A stretch of DNA of 64,000 bases from NCBI GenBank assembly GCA_023419535.1, contig JAEZXX010000073.1, positions 9,035-73,034 of the forward strand, written 5' to 3'. The number at the start of each line of letters is the position of its first letter. Positions within the stretch are counted from its first letter, which is position 1. This DNA is from Pseudomonadota bacterium. GTDB taxonomy: Bacteria > Pseudomonadota > Alphaproteobacteria > Rhizobiales > Rhizobiaceae. This document shows, piece by piece, positions 54,252 to 63,591 of this stretch. The position numbers and the translations under genes were made by a program. The notes under the pieces are model-generated. The model saw only the letters and a list, made by a program, of their open reading frames with translations. It did not search any database and was not told the origin of the DNA.

Positions 54252-55295
54252 ATGCTTTCCACGATGGCCGGTTCGAAGGCATCCGGCGTCCCGCGACGCG
54301 CGTGTCAGGCTCTGGCCATCATGGCGGTTCCGATCCTCCTCTCCGGTTGCGTCTCCGGCCAGTCGCAGAGCGTGGCGAGCTTCGCCCAGGCCGCGGCCGA
54401 GGAGGTCGCCGCCAAGGATGCCGCGGAGGCGGACGTCGCCGGGGCCGCGACGACCACGGCGCTCGCGCCGATCCGCCGGGAGAACGGCACGATCTCGGGC
54501 TCGCAGGCGATCGACCGGATGATCGCCGAAGCGGCCGACGCCAACAACATTCCGCGCGACCTCGCCTTCGGCGTCGTCCACGTCGAATCGACCTACAATC
54601 CGCGGGCCCGCGGCCGCGGCGTCTACGGGCTCTCGCAGATCATGCCCTCGACGGCCCGCTCGCTGGGCTTTTCCGGCTCCGCCGAGGACCTGCTGGAGCC
54701 CGCCATCAACCTTCGTTACGGGATGCGCTATCTGGCAGGGGCGTGGGAGAAGGGCGGCCGCGACGTCTGCCGCGCTTCGATGAAGTACAAGGGCGGCCAT
54801 CGCGCCTCGACCATGACGCGTTCGGCCGCGGCATATTGCGGGCGCGTTCGCCAGCACATGGCGCGGATCGCAGGCAACCCGATCCTGTCCGGCGCGCCGG
54901 TCCAGCTCGCCGTGAACGCTCCGGCCACCGCCGCGACGCCGGCCGCGGCCGAGACCGCCGTGCCGTCTCAGGTTGCGGCCGCCGTGCCGACGCCCGCGCG
55001 CGCGTCCGAGACGTCCGTCGCGACGGCGCTGACGGCGAACGCGCCGGCGTCGAATGCCGCGACCGCCGCGATCGAGGCCGGCCGCTCGTCGGAAGCGGGC
55101 CGCGCCTCTCCGGCCGAACGTGCCGTCGCCCAGCCGAGCGCACGGCCCGATACCTCCGCGGCCCCGTCCGCCGTCGCCGAGGCGGTCGCCGCGGCGCCGA
55201 CCGTCGAGCCGACGATGTCCCTTTCCGCCGAGCCCGCGAGCGCGCCGACGTCCGAGACCTTCGGAGAGCCCGATTCGGCGCGCTTCGGCGGCTGA
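54252..55295 (+). CDS. SLT-type lytic transglycosylase lipoprotein with Ala-rich tail
   Basis: A 347-aa lipoprotein: lipobox LLSGC with Cys33 after the hydrophobic LAIMAVPILL. The catalytic SLT domain (about residues 88-210) has VVHVESTYNPRARGRGVYGL with catalytic Glu112, SQIMPSTARSLGFSG and NLRYGMRYLAG. The last 130 residues are low-complexity Ala/Pro/Glu/Ser and probably a flexible tail. ATG 54252 has GAGGG 8 bases upstream; the frame opens to 54141. It is divergent from dapE and ends before a strong stem-loop. Expected role: outer-membrane-anchored peptidoglycan cleavage. Confidence 0.9.
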   Translation: MLSTMAGSKASGVPRRACQALAIMAVPILLSGCVSGQSQSVASFAQAAAEEVAAKDAAEADVAGAATTTALAPIRRENGTISGSQAIDRMIAEAADANNIPRDLAFGVVHVESTYNPRARGRGVYGLSQIMPSTARSLGFSGSAEDLLEPAINLRYGMRYLAGAWEKGGRDVCRASMKYKGGHRASTMTRSAAAYCGRVRQHMARIAGNPILSGAPVQLAVNAPATAATPAAAETAVPSQVAAAVPTPARASETSVATALTANAPASNAATAAIEAGRSSEAGRASPAERAVAQPSARPDTSAAPSAVAEAVAAAPTVEPTMSLSAEPASAPTSETFGEPDSARFGG

Positions 55296-55316
55296 TCGTC
55301 CAAGCGCCTCTCCATC

Positions 55317-55362
55317 CTGACGAAGAAGGCCGGTGGATCGCTCCGCCGGCCTTCTTCGTCAG
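55317..55362. terminator. Strong bidirectional stem-loop between the SLT gene and the chemoreceptor gene
   Basis: Perfect 17-bp arms (55317-55333 and 55346-55362) with a 12-base loop lie between two convergent genes, the SLT lipoprotein (plus) and the chemoreceptor (minus). No U run follows on either strand, but stem length and position make termination in both directions likely. Confidence 0.7.
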
Positions 55363-55389
55363 GTCCCGCTCGGCCCTGCGGCCAACGGC

Positions 55390-57336
55390 TCAGAACTCCT
55401 CCCAGCCGTCCTCGGCTGGGTGTTCGGCAGGACGTCGCGCCGCGCCGCCGGCTCCGAGCGTGCGCAGCTGCGCCACCGGCCGGTGGGACGGAACGTTCGC
55501 CGGCGCGCGCATCGAGGCTGGGCGCCCGGTCGACCGGCGCGCCTGCGCGGCATGCCCCGACGTCGCCGCGAGCTTGAAGCCTTCGATCAGCGAGGCGAGC
55601 GTGTCGGTCTCGTCGGCGAGCGCCTGAGCCGCCGCCGTCGCCTCCTCCACCATGGCCGCGTTCTGCTGGGTCACCTTGTCCATCTGGTCGGCGGCCGTCG
55701 AGACCTCCTTCAAGGACACCGCCTGCTCGCGGGCGGAGCGGGCGATCGCCGCGACGGTCGTGCTCATCGCGGTCACCTGCGCGACGATCTCCTCCAAACT
55801 CTTGCCCGAGGCCGAGACCAGCTCGACCCCGTCCTCGACCTGGGTGCGCGAGGCCGAGATCAGGCTCTTGATCTCCTTGGCCGCCTCGGCCGAACGCTGG
55901 GCGAGACCGCGCACCTCCTGCGCAACCACCGCAAAGCCCCGGCCCGCCTCGCCCGCGCGCGCCGCCTCCACGCCCGCGTTCAGCGCCAGAAGATTGGTTT
56001 GGAAGGCGATCTCGTCGATGACCCCGATGATCTTGCCGATCTGCGCGGAGGACTGCTCGATCGCCTGCATGGCGACGACCGCCCGCCCGACGATCTCTCC
56101 GCCGCGCTCGGCCCCGAGCCGCGTCGTCTCGGCCGCGCGCTGCGCGTCGGCCGCACCCTTGGCGGTCTCGTCGATGCCGCGCGTCACCTCGGCCAGCGCC
56201 GCCACCGTCTGCTCCAGGCTCGCGGCCTGCTGCTCGGTGCGCTGGGCGAGATCGTTCGAGGCGACGTTGATTTCCGACAGACCGTTGCGGATGGTGCCGA
56301 TCGAGGTGACGACGTTGCCGAACGTGTCCTCCAGGCGCTCCACGGTGGTGTTGAAGCGCAGGCGGATCGGCTCGTACTCCGCAGCCACCGGCTCTTGCAT
56401 GCGGACCGTCAGGTCGCCGTCGGCCAGACCCTCGAAGCCGGCGCCGATCCCGTGGACGAAGCCTTCGAGCTCCTCGGCCTTGCGCCGGTCCGCGGCGGCC
56501 TGTCGCTCGCGCTCTGCGCTCTGGCGCTCGCGAAGGGCGTTCGCTTCGGTCTCCAGACGTTCCTGCTCGATCGCCGCCTCCTTGAAGCTCTGGACGGCTT
56601 TGGCCATCTGCCCGATCTCGTCGCGCTTGCCCGCTCCGACGATCTCCACCGACTTGTCGCCCGCTGCCAGACGGTTCATCGCGCCCGTCATGGCGTTGAT
56701 CGGGCGGGTGATCGACCGGGCGACCGGCCAGGCCGCGAGCAGCAGGACGATCAGGAGGCCGCCGCCGGCCAGCGCCGCCATCGTGGCGGCCTCCAGGAAG
56801 TTCGCGTAGAGGTCGTCGATGTAGAGACCGGCCGCGACCGTCCAGCCCCAGGGCTGGAACAGGTTGGAATAGGCGAGCTTCGGGATCTCCTCGCCGCCCG
56901 AGAGACGCGAGCGGTAGTAGGTGGTGAAGCCGCCACCGGCATCGGCACGCTCGATCATCTCGCGCACCTGGAAGGTGCCGCGGGTATCCTGCGTGTCCCA
57001 GCCGCTCTTGCCTTCCAGCGCCGGGTCCGCATGCGTGATGCGCACGCCGTCGGGCGCATACATGAAGATGTAGTCGTTGTCGCCGTAGCGCACGGGGCGG
57101 ATCGCCTCGCGGGCGCGCGTCTGCGCCTCTTCGACCGACATCGCCCCGCGCTGGGCCTCGCCCTGGAAGTAGGCGAGAATGCTCTGGGCGGCCTCGACCT
57201 GCGTGACAAGCGCATTCTGGCGCTCGCTGTACATGGCCGAGTACAGGATCTTCAGCTGGAAGCCCATCGCGACGATGGTCAGAAGCGCCGCGATGGCGAT
57301 CAGGCCGAACAGCTTGCGGGAGATGGTCAGGTTCAT
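55390..57336 (-). CDS. Methyl-accepting chemotaxis protein with single-Cache sensor
   Basis: A 648-aa chemoreceptor. Layout: first membrane helix (about 10-28), periplasmic sCache_2-type sensor (about 35-185, with RPVRYGDNDYIFMYAPDGVR and LFQPWGWTVAAGLYIDDL), second helix (about 190-212), HAMP region, then the long coiled-coil signalling domain with the tip ALNAGVEAARAGEAGRGFAV flanked by IDEIAFQTNLL and VRGLAQRSAEAAKEI. The last five residues are GWEEF (644-648), a CheR/CheB-docking pentapeptide of the W-x-x-F type. Ligand unknown; sCache_2 sensors often bind short carboxylic acids. No che genes are nearby. Confidence 0.93.
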   Translation of the reverse strand: MNLTISRKLFGLIAIAALLTIVAMGFQLKILYSAMYSERQNALVTQVEAAQSILAYFQGEAQRGAMSVEEAQTRAREAIRPVRYGDNDYIFMYAPDGVRITHADPALEGKSGWDTQDTRGTFQVREMIERADAGGGFTTYYRSRLSGGEEIPKLAYSNLFQPWGWTVAAGLYIDDLYANFLEAATMAALAGGGLLIVLLLAAWPVARSITRPINAMTGAMNRLAAGDKSVEIVGAGKRDEIGQMAKAVQSFKEAAIEQERLETEANALRERQSAERERQAAADRRKAEELEGFVHGIGAGFEGLADGDLTVRMQEPVAAEYEPIRLRFNTTVERLEDTFGNVVTSIGTIRNGLSEINVASNDLAQRTEQQAASLEQTVAALAEVTRGIDETAKGAADAQRAAETTRLGAERGGEIVGRAVVAMQAIEQSSAQIGKIIGVIDEIAFQTNLLALNAGVEAARAGEAGRGFAVVAQEVRGLAQRSAEAAKEIKSLISASRTQVEDGVELVSASGKSLEEIVAQVTAMSTTVAAIARSAREQAVSLKEVSTAADQMDKVTQQNAAMVEEATAAAQALADETDTLASLIEGFKLAATSGHAAQARRSTGRPASMRAPANVPSHRPVAQLRTLGAGGAARRPAEHPAEDGWEEF

Positions 57337-57338
57337 GA

Positions 57339-57363
57339 GGAGGCCCTGGAAGAACGGGCCTCC
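57339..57363 (-). promoter_or_regulatory. Hairpin immediately upstream of the chemoreceptor start
   Basis: Perfect 8-bp arms GGAGGCCC (57339-57346) and GGGCCTCC (57356-57363) with a 9-base loop end 2 bases before the ATG (57336). In the mRNA the 5' arm contains the only Shine-Dalgarno-like GGAGG, far (27 nt) from the start and sequestered, so this structure could control translation. Confidence 0.4.
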
Positions 57364-57494
57364 ATCTGCGCATCAATTCCTATATATTTGGTTCAATTGC
57401 ATTTCGGCTCTTGGACCGGCAGGGGCGGGAGCGACAACTCTACGTCGGGACCGACCGTTGCCGGCCGAGGTGCGCGAGGCCCTTCGGCGGGCGA

Positions 57495-58343
57495 TCAACT
57501 CCGGAGCAGATCGTTGATCGAGGTCTTGGAACGCGTGCGCTCGTCCACGCGCTTCACGATCACCGCGCAGTAGAGGCTCGGGCCGGGCTCGCCGTTCCCC
57601 ATAGGCTTGCCGGGCAGGGAGCCCGCGACGACGACGGAATAGGGCGGCACCTCGCCATAGGTGATCGAGCCGGTCTCGCGGTCGACGATCTTGGTCGACT
57701 GGCCGAGGAAGACGCCCATGCCGAGAACCGAGCCCTCGCGCACGATCACGCCCTCGACCACTTCCGAGCGCGCGCCGACGAAGCAATTGTCCTCGATGAT
57801 GGTCGGGCCGGCCTGAAGCGGCTCGAGCACCCCGCCGATCCCCACGCCGCCCGACAGATGCACGTTCGCCCCGATCTGCGCGCAGGAGCCGACGGTCGCC
57901 CAGGTGTCGACCATCGTTCCCTCGCCGACATGGGCGCCGAGATTGACGAAGGACGGCATCAGGATGGCGTTGCGGCCGATGAAGGCCGAGCGGCGGACGA
58001 TGGCGCCCGGCACGGCCCGGAAGCCGGCCTCGCGAAAGCGGTTCTCGCCCCAGCCTTCGAACTTGGAGGGCACCTTGTCCCACCAGGTCGCGCCGCCCGG
58101 GCCGCCCTCGACGATCTCCATGTCGTTCAGGCGGAAGGACAGGAGGACGGCCTTCTTCAGCCACTGGTTCACGGTCCAGGTGCCGTCCGCGCCCCGTTCG
58201 GCGACGCGCCGCTCGCCGCGATCCAGCAGGCCGAGCGCGGTGTCGACCGCCTCGCGCACCGCGCCTCCGGTGGACGCGGTCACGCCGTCCCGTGCCTCGA
58301 AGGCGGCTTCGATCGTCGTCTCGAGGCTGGAATGGTCGGTCAT
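57495..58343 (-). CDS. dapD: 2,3,4,5-tetrahydropyridine-2,6-dicarboxylate N-succinyltransferase
   Basis: Succinylates tetrahydrodipicolinate in the lysine/DAP pathway. The 282-aa protein has the N-terminal helical domain and a left-handed beta-helix of hexapeptide repeats (VRRSAFIGRNAILMPSFVNL, GAHVGEGTMVDTWATVGSCA, QIGANVHLSGGVGIGGVLEP) with the catalytic MVDTWATVGSCAQIG segment. ATG 58343 has AGGAG 11 bases upstream; the frame opens to 58466. dapE (53-54 kb) is the next desuccinylating enzyme in the pathway, and argB is nearby upstream. Confidence 0.96.
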   Translation of the reverse strand: MTDHSSLETTIEAAFEARDGVTASTGGAVREAVDTALGLLDRGERRVAERGADGTWTVNQWLKKAVLLSFRLNDMEIVEGGPGGATWWDKVPSKFEGWGENRFREAGFRAVPGAIVRRSAFIGRNAILMPSFVNLGAHVGEGTMVDTWATVGSCAQIGANVHLSGGVGIGGVLEPLQAGPTIIEDNCFVGARSEVVEGVIVREGSVLGMGVFLGQSTKIVDRETGSITYGEVPPYSVVVAGSLPGKPMGNGEPGPSLYCAVIVKRVDERTRSKTSINDLLRS

Positions 58344-58483
58344 CGCGGCGGTTCTCCTGTTCCCGGTCGATCGGCGGGATAGGGGAGGGAACGGGCCGGC
58401 GTCAATCGGAAGGCGTCGAGCGGACGGCCGGAACCGGCCCAGCGAGCGCCCGTTCCTTTCCGGCACGGCGAAAGGAACAGGAC

Positions 58484-58801
58484 ATGTCAGGCCTCGACAC
58501 CGACCCGAAGATGATGCGCCAGCAGCAGGACAAGGACGCGCCCGAGACGATCGAGGCGGACGAGCGGGAGGCGCGCGGCGGCCGCAGCGACCTCGACGCG
58601 GTTTCGCGCCGCGACCGTCTGGCGGCCCAGGCGCCCGAGGGCGATCGCGCGACGAGCGCCAACGAGACGATGGACGACGTCTTCGACGAGAACCGCACAG
58701 CCGTCGGCTCGGGGCGTACCGCCGATCGCATGATGGAGGACATGGCGACGGACGGTGCCGCCACGCTTGTGCAGAAGGACAGGTCGCTCCTGGGCCGGTA
58801 G
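58484..58801 (+). CDS. Hypothetical small hydrophilic protein
   Basis: Not recognised. The 105-aa product starts MSGLDTDPKMMRQQQDKDAP and is rich in Asp, Glu, Arg, Gln and Ala with no Cys, Trp or Tyr and no hydrophobic stretch, so it is probably disordered and cytoplasmic. ATG 58484 has AAAGGA and AGGAC within 12 bases, a good ribosome site. It is divergent from dapD (140 bp) and tail to tail with the HAD nucleotidase gene (10 bp). Composition resembles small stress-related disordered proteins, but that is only a resemblance. Confidence 0.65.
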   Translation: MSGLDTDPKMMRQQQDKDAPETIEADEREARGGRSDLDAVSRRDRLAAQAPEGDRATSANETMDDVFDENRTAVGSGRTADRMMEDMATDGAATLVQKDRSLLGR

Positions 58802-58811
58802 CGCCCGGCCT

Positions 58812-59540
58812 TCAGCCGCCCCGCACGCGCCGCAGGAAGCCGGCGAGATCCTCGGTCACGAAGTCGATGTGCTCGCCCTCGCGGCCTTCGTGCTCCCAGG
58901 CGTCGCCCAGCGTCGTCTCGAAGTTTTCCGGCACGACGAGGACCGTGCGCATGCCCAGCCGCTTGGGCACTTCGAGGTTGCGCGCGAGATCCTCGAACAT
59001 CGCCGCATGGGTCGTGTCGATGCGGTGGAGGCCCATGAACTTGTCGTAGGTCTCGGCCGCGGGCTTGGGAACGAGCCCCGCCGCGACGATGTCGAAGACG
59101 TCCTCGAAATGCTCCAGGATGCCCAGCGCGCGGGCCGTGCGCTCGGCATGCCCGCGGTCCCCGTTGGTGAAGATGAACTTGCGGCCCGGCAGGGCCTTGA
59201 TCTCCTCGCCCAGCGCCGGGTCGGGCAGGATGCCGGAATAGTCGATGTCGTGGACGTAGTTCAGGAACGCGTCCGGGTCGATGTCGTGGACCGTCATCAG
59301 CCCGCGCAGTGTGGTGCCGTGGTCGCGGTAGAAGCCCTTCTGGACCACCCGCGCCGCGTCGCGGTCGAGCTTCAAGAGGTCGCCGACGAAGGTCGTCATG
59401 CGACTGTCGATCTGCGCGAAGAGGTTGGTCTTGCGCGGATAGAGCGTGTTGTCGAGGTCGAACACCCAGTCGCGCACATGCGCGAAATCGGCCGGCGTGG
59501 CCTCGTCGGTGCGGCGGATGGTGGTGGCGGTCTGTGTCAT
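58812..59540 (-). CDS. HAD-type pyrimidine 5'-nucleotidase
   Basis: A 242-aa haloacid dehalogenase-superfamily phosphatase of the yeast SDT1/bacterial pyrimidine 5'-nucleotidase group. Motif I is WVFDLDNTLYP, motif II is FIFTNGDRGHAERTA, the Lys is in GLVPKPAAETYDKF, and motif IV MFEDLARNLEV. Cap-region residues match the family. ATG 59540 has GGACGAG just before it; the frame opens to 59576. It follows argB on the same strand (62-bp gap), an arrangement conserved in rhizobia together with dapD. Confidence 0.92.
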   Translation of the reverse strand: MTQTATTIRRTDEATPADFAHVRDWVFDLDNTLYPRKTNLFAQIDSRMTTFVGDLLKLDRDAARVVQKGFYRDHGTTLRGLMTVHDIDPDAFLNYVHDIDYSGILPDPALGEEIKALPGRKFIFTNGDRGHAERTARALGILEHFEDVFDIVAAGLVPKPAAETYDKFMGLHRIDTTHAAMFEDLARNLEVPKRLGMRTVLVVPENFETTLGDAWEHEGREGEHIDFVTEDLAGFLRRVRGG

Positions 59541-59602
59541 CTCGTCCGTTCGACAGGCTCGAACGCCCGCCGTCAACCGTGGAAAAACGCTCTACCGCGC
59601 GA

Positions 59603-60496
59603 TCAGGGAACGATCAGGGTGCCCGCGCCGTGCTCGGTCAGAAGCTCGAGGAGGACGGCGTGCAGCACCTTGCCGTTCAGGATGACGACGCCGGCGACGC
59701 CCCGCTCGATCGCCTCGATGCAGGTCTCGACCTTCGGGATCATGCCGCCCGAGATGGTGCCGTCGGCGATCAGCGCCCGCGCCTGCGCCACGGACAGCTC
59801 CTTGATGAGCTGCCTGTCCTTGTCGAGGACGCCGTCGACGTCGGTCAGGAACAGGAGGCGTTCGGCGCCGAGCGCGCCGGCGATGGCGCCGGCGAAGGTG
59901 TCGGCGTTGATGTTGTAGGTGTTGCCGTCGCGGCCGGGCGCGACCGGCGCGATGACCGGGATCATCTCCGAGCGCGCGAGAAGGTCGAGGAGCGTGCGGT
60001 CCACTTCCACCGGCTCGCCGACGAAGCCGAGGTCGAGCACCCGCTCGATGTTGGAATCGGGGTCGCGGACGGTCTTGTGCGCCTTTTCGGCGAAGACCAT
60101 GTTGCCGTCCTTGCCGCACAGGCCGATCGCCCATTCGCCCTCGGCGTTGATGAGCGCGACGATCTCCTTGTTGATGGAGCCCGCCAGGACCATCTCGACG
60201 ATCTCGACCGTCTTCTCGTCGGTGACGCGAAGGCCCCCTTCGAAGCGGCTTTCGATCCCCATCTTCTTCAGCATGGCCGCGATCTGCGGCCCGCCGCCAT
60301 GGACGACGATCGGGTTGATGCCGGACTGCTTGAGGAGCGCGATGTCGCGCGCGAAGGCCCGGCCGAGCTCGGGGTTGCCCATGGCATGCCCGCCGTACTT
60401 CACGACGACGGTCTTGTTCTCGTAGGCCTGCATGAAGGGCAGGGCTTCGGCGAGAAGTGTCGCACGCTTCTCATTGTCCTCGACCGAACGGACCAT
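59603..60496 (-). CDS. argB: Acetylglutamate kinase
   Basis: Phosphorylates N-acetylglutamate, the second step of arginine synthesis. The 297-aa protein has VVKYGGHAMG (phosphate-binding Lys and Gly), VVHGGGPQI, the IAPVAPGRDGNTYNINADTF nucleotide/acetylglutamate region, LLFLTDVDGVLDKD and GGMIPKVETCIEAIERGV. Length and motif order are normal. It is upstream of the HAD nucleotidase gene on the same strand; argG at 9-10 kb is the later enzyme. The ATG at 60496 is the start of the conserved N-terminal region. Confidence 0.96.
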   Translation of the reverse strand: MVRSVEDNEKRATLLAEALPFMQAYENKTVVVKYGGHAMGNPELGRAFARDIALLKQSGINPIVVHGGGPQIAAMLKKMGIESRFEGGLRVTDEKTVEIVEMVLAGSINKEIVALINAEGEWAIGLCGKDGNMVFAEKAHKTVRDPDSNIERVLDLGFVGEPVEVDRTLLDLLARSEMIPVIAPVAPGRDGNTYNINADTFAGAIAGALGAERLLFLTDVDGVLDKDRQLIKELSVAQARALIADGTISGGMIPKVETCIEAIERGVAGVVILNGKVLHAVLLELLTEHGAGTLIVP

Positions 60497-60701
60497 GCGT
60501 CAGCTCCCTCGCGTTCCCGGCGAAGCGCGTCATAGAGCATCGGCTCGACGGTTTGAAGACGACCTCTCGAACGGGGCTCGGGGGCCGTTCTGCGCTCCGA
60601 GCGTGCGTCGGAGAGACGCTCTTTACGCGTGGGTTGAGATCGTGCGAGCCTGACTGCCGCCCGCCGCGAGGGCGGACGAACCGTCCGGGGGTCGGGAGCC
60701 C

Positions 60702-61481
60702 ATGTTCAGGATCGTGTGGCTCGGCCTTCTCGGTCTGGCGCTGATCGTTCCTCTGTCGGACGGGGCGCGCGCCGGCGCCTGGACGCTGGAGCGCGGGACC
60801 GGCTTGGCGATCGCCGAGATCGCCGGCCTGTCCGCGGACGAGCGGTTCGACGCCGAACGGGCGCCGGTCGCCGAACCGGATTTCGCCAAGCTCGATGGCC
60901 GCGTCCTCGTGGAATACGGTCTGACGGATGCGGTGACACTGCGCATGCGCGGTGCCTACGAGAATGGGCGGCAGGACGGGTTCGATCCCTCGGCCTGGCG
61001 GGGGATCGCGCTCGCGGAGGTGGGCGCTCGGCTGCGGGTGCTGGATCGAGGTCGCTTCGTCGGATCGATCGAGGGCGCTCTACGGCTGGCCGAGCCGGCG
61101 AGCGGGAGGCCCGCCGCCGAGTTCGAAGCGCGGTTGCTCGGCGGCGTGAGCTTCGAGCTCCTCCATCGCAGCGCCTTCGTGGACGTCCAACTCGGCTACC
61201 GCTTCCGGCCGCAGGCGCGGACCGACGAAGCGCTCCTCGCCCTCACGGCGGGCATCCGCCCGTTCGAACGTACGCTCTTACTGGTCCAGAGCTTCTCCAC
61301 GGTCGCGACGACGCTCAGCGACGCGGGACTGCCGCTCCACGACCGCCACGTGATCCAGGGCAGCGTCGTCTTCGACGTGAGCCGGCGCTGGTCCCTCCAG
61401 CTCGGAGGCGGCCGGACGGTGGCCGGCTCCAGCACGCTGCGCGAGCGTTCGGCCTTCGCGTCCCTCTGGCTGCGCTTCTGA
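60702..61481 (+). CDS. Hypothetical exported protein, probable outer-membrane beta-barrel
   Basis: Not recognised. The 259-aa product has a signal peptide (FRIVWLGLLGLALIVPLSDG, cleavage near ARAGA). The rest shows alternating polar/hydrophobic strands ending in aromatic girdles, for example GLAIAEIAGLS, RVLVEYGLTDAVTLRMRGAY, FEARLLGGVSFELLHRSAFV and SAFASLWLRF, the last ending in Phe as in many barrel proteins. I estimate about 12 strands. It is divergent from argB (205-bp gap with no obvious features) and 72 bp upstream of pccB. Function is unknown; it resembles DUF-type adhesion or porin-like barrels only in pattern. Confidence 0.65.
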   Translation: MFRIVWLGLLGLALIVPLSDGARAGAWTLERGTGLAIAEIAGLSADERFDAERAPVAEPDFAKLDGRVLVEYGLTDAVTLRMRGAYENGRQDGFDPSAWRGIALAEVGARLRVLDRGRFVGSIEGALRLAEPASGRPAAEFEARLLGGVSFELLHRSAFVDVQLGYRFRPQARTDEALLALTAGIRPFERTLLLVQSFSTVATTLSDAGLPLHDRHVIQGSVVFDVSRRWSLQLGGGRTVAGSSTLRERSAFASLWLRF

Positions 61482-61553
61482 GAAGCGCTTGCGCTGCGTG
61501 ACGTTTCTTTGAATAGAAGACGGCGGACGAGGTGACGGGAGGCTCATCGCCCC

Positions 61554-63080
<1,527 letters not shown>

Positions 63081-63089
63081 GCGGCGGAG

Positions 63090-63323
63090 ATGCCGACCGT
63101 CCTGCGGTGGAGAGGCTACCGCTTCTTCTGGTATGTTGCCGATCGGAACGAGCCGCCGCACGTCCACATCTTCAAGGACGGAGCGGAATGTAAGATCTGG
63201 CTGGGGACGCTCGCAGTGGCGTTCAATCGGGGCCACACGGCGAACGAGCTGAAGCATCTTATCGCGAAGACGCAGGAAGAGCAGGAGAGCCTGCTGGAGG
63301 TCTGGAATGAGCAGTTTCGGTGA
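63090..63323 (+). CDS. DUF4160 domain protein, first gene of a two-gene module inside the pcc operon
   Basis: A 77-aa protein matching the DUF4160 family: PTVLRWRGYRFFWYVADRNE, PPHVHIFKDGAECKIWLG and the C-terminal ELKHLIAKTQEEQESLLEVW with its W-x-E ending. The family is found next to DUF2442 genes in many bacteria, where pairs are suspected to be toxin-antitoxin or defence-associated, but activity is not established. It begins 9 bp after pccB and overlaps the next gene by 17 bp. GC over 63121-63300 is about 60% by my count, against about 70% in sampled pccB lines, suggesting acquisition. Confidence 0.85.
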   Translation: MPTVLRWRGYRFFWYVADRNEPPHVHIFKDGAECKIWLGTLAVAFNRGHTANELKHLIAKTQEEQESLLEVWNEQFR

Positions 63324-63585
63324 GCATTGGGAGGCTGAGGAACCTGTTGCAGCGTGGTGCGACGACTCGAGCCTGCATGTCCGACTGGCGGACGGACGGG
63401 AAATTGCAACTCCGCTGTGGTGGTACCCCAGCCTTCAAAGGGCGACGCCGAGCGAGCGAAACCACGTCGAGCTGATGGTTTCCGGGGTCCACTGGCCGGA
63501 CCTCGACGAGGATTTGAGTATCCAGGGGATGCTGAAGGGCTGGAAGGTCAAGACCGCCGTCCCGCCCGCCCAAGCCGCCGAGTAG
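63307..63585 (+). CDS. DUF2442 domain protein, second gene of the module
   Basis: A 92-aa protein of the DUF2442 family: AAWCDDSSLHVRLADGREIA followed by TPLWWYPSLQRATPSERNHV (W-Y-P-x-L-x-x-A-T core) and HWPDLDEDLSIQGMLKG near the end (the D-E-D-I/L-S-I-x-G-L signature). Such proteins pair with DUF4160 proteins. It overlaps the DUF4160 gene by 17 bp and ends 6 bp before the TTG of pccA, so transcription of pccA must read through it. No catalytic residues are known; which member is toxin-like is uncertain. Confidence 0.85.
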   Translation: MSSFGEHWEAEEPVAAWCDDSSLHVRLADGREIATPLWWYPSLQRATPSERNHVELMVSGVHWPDLDEDLSIQGMLKGWKVKTAVPPAQAAE

Positions 63586-63591
63586 TCGACC

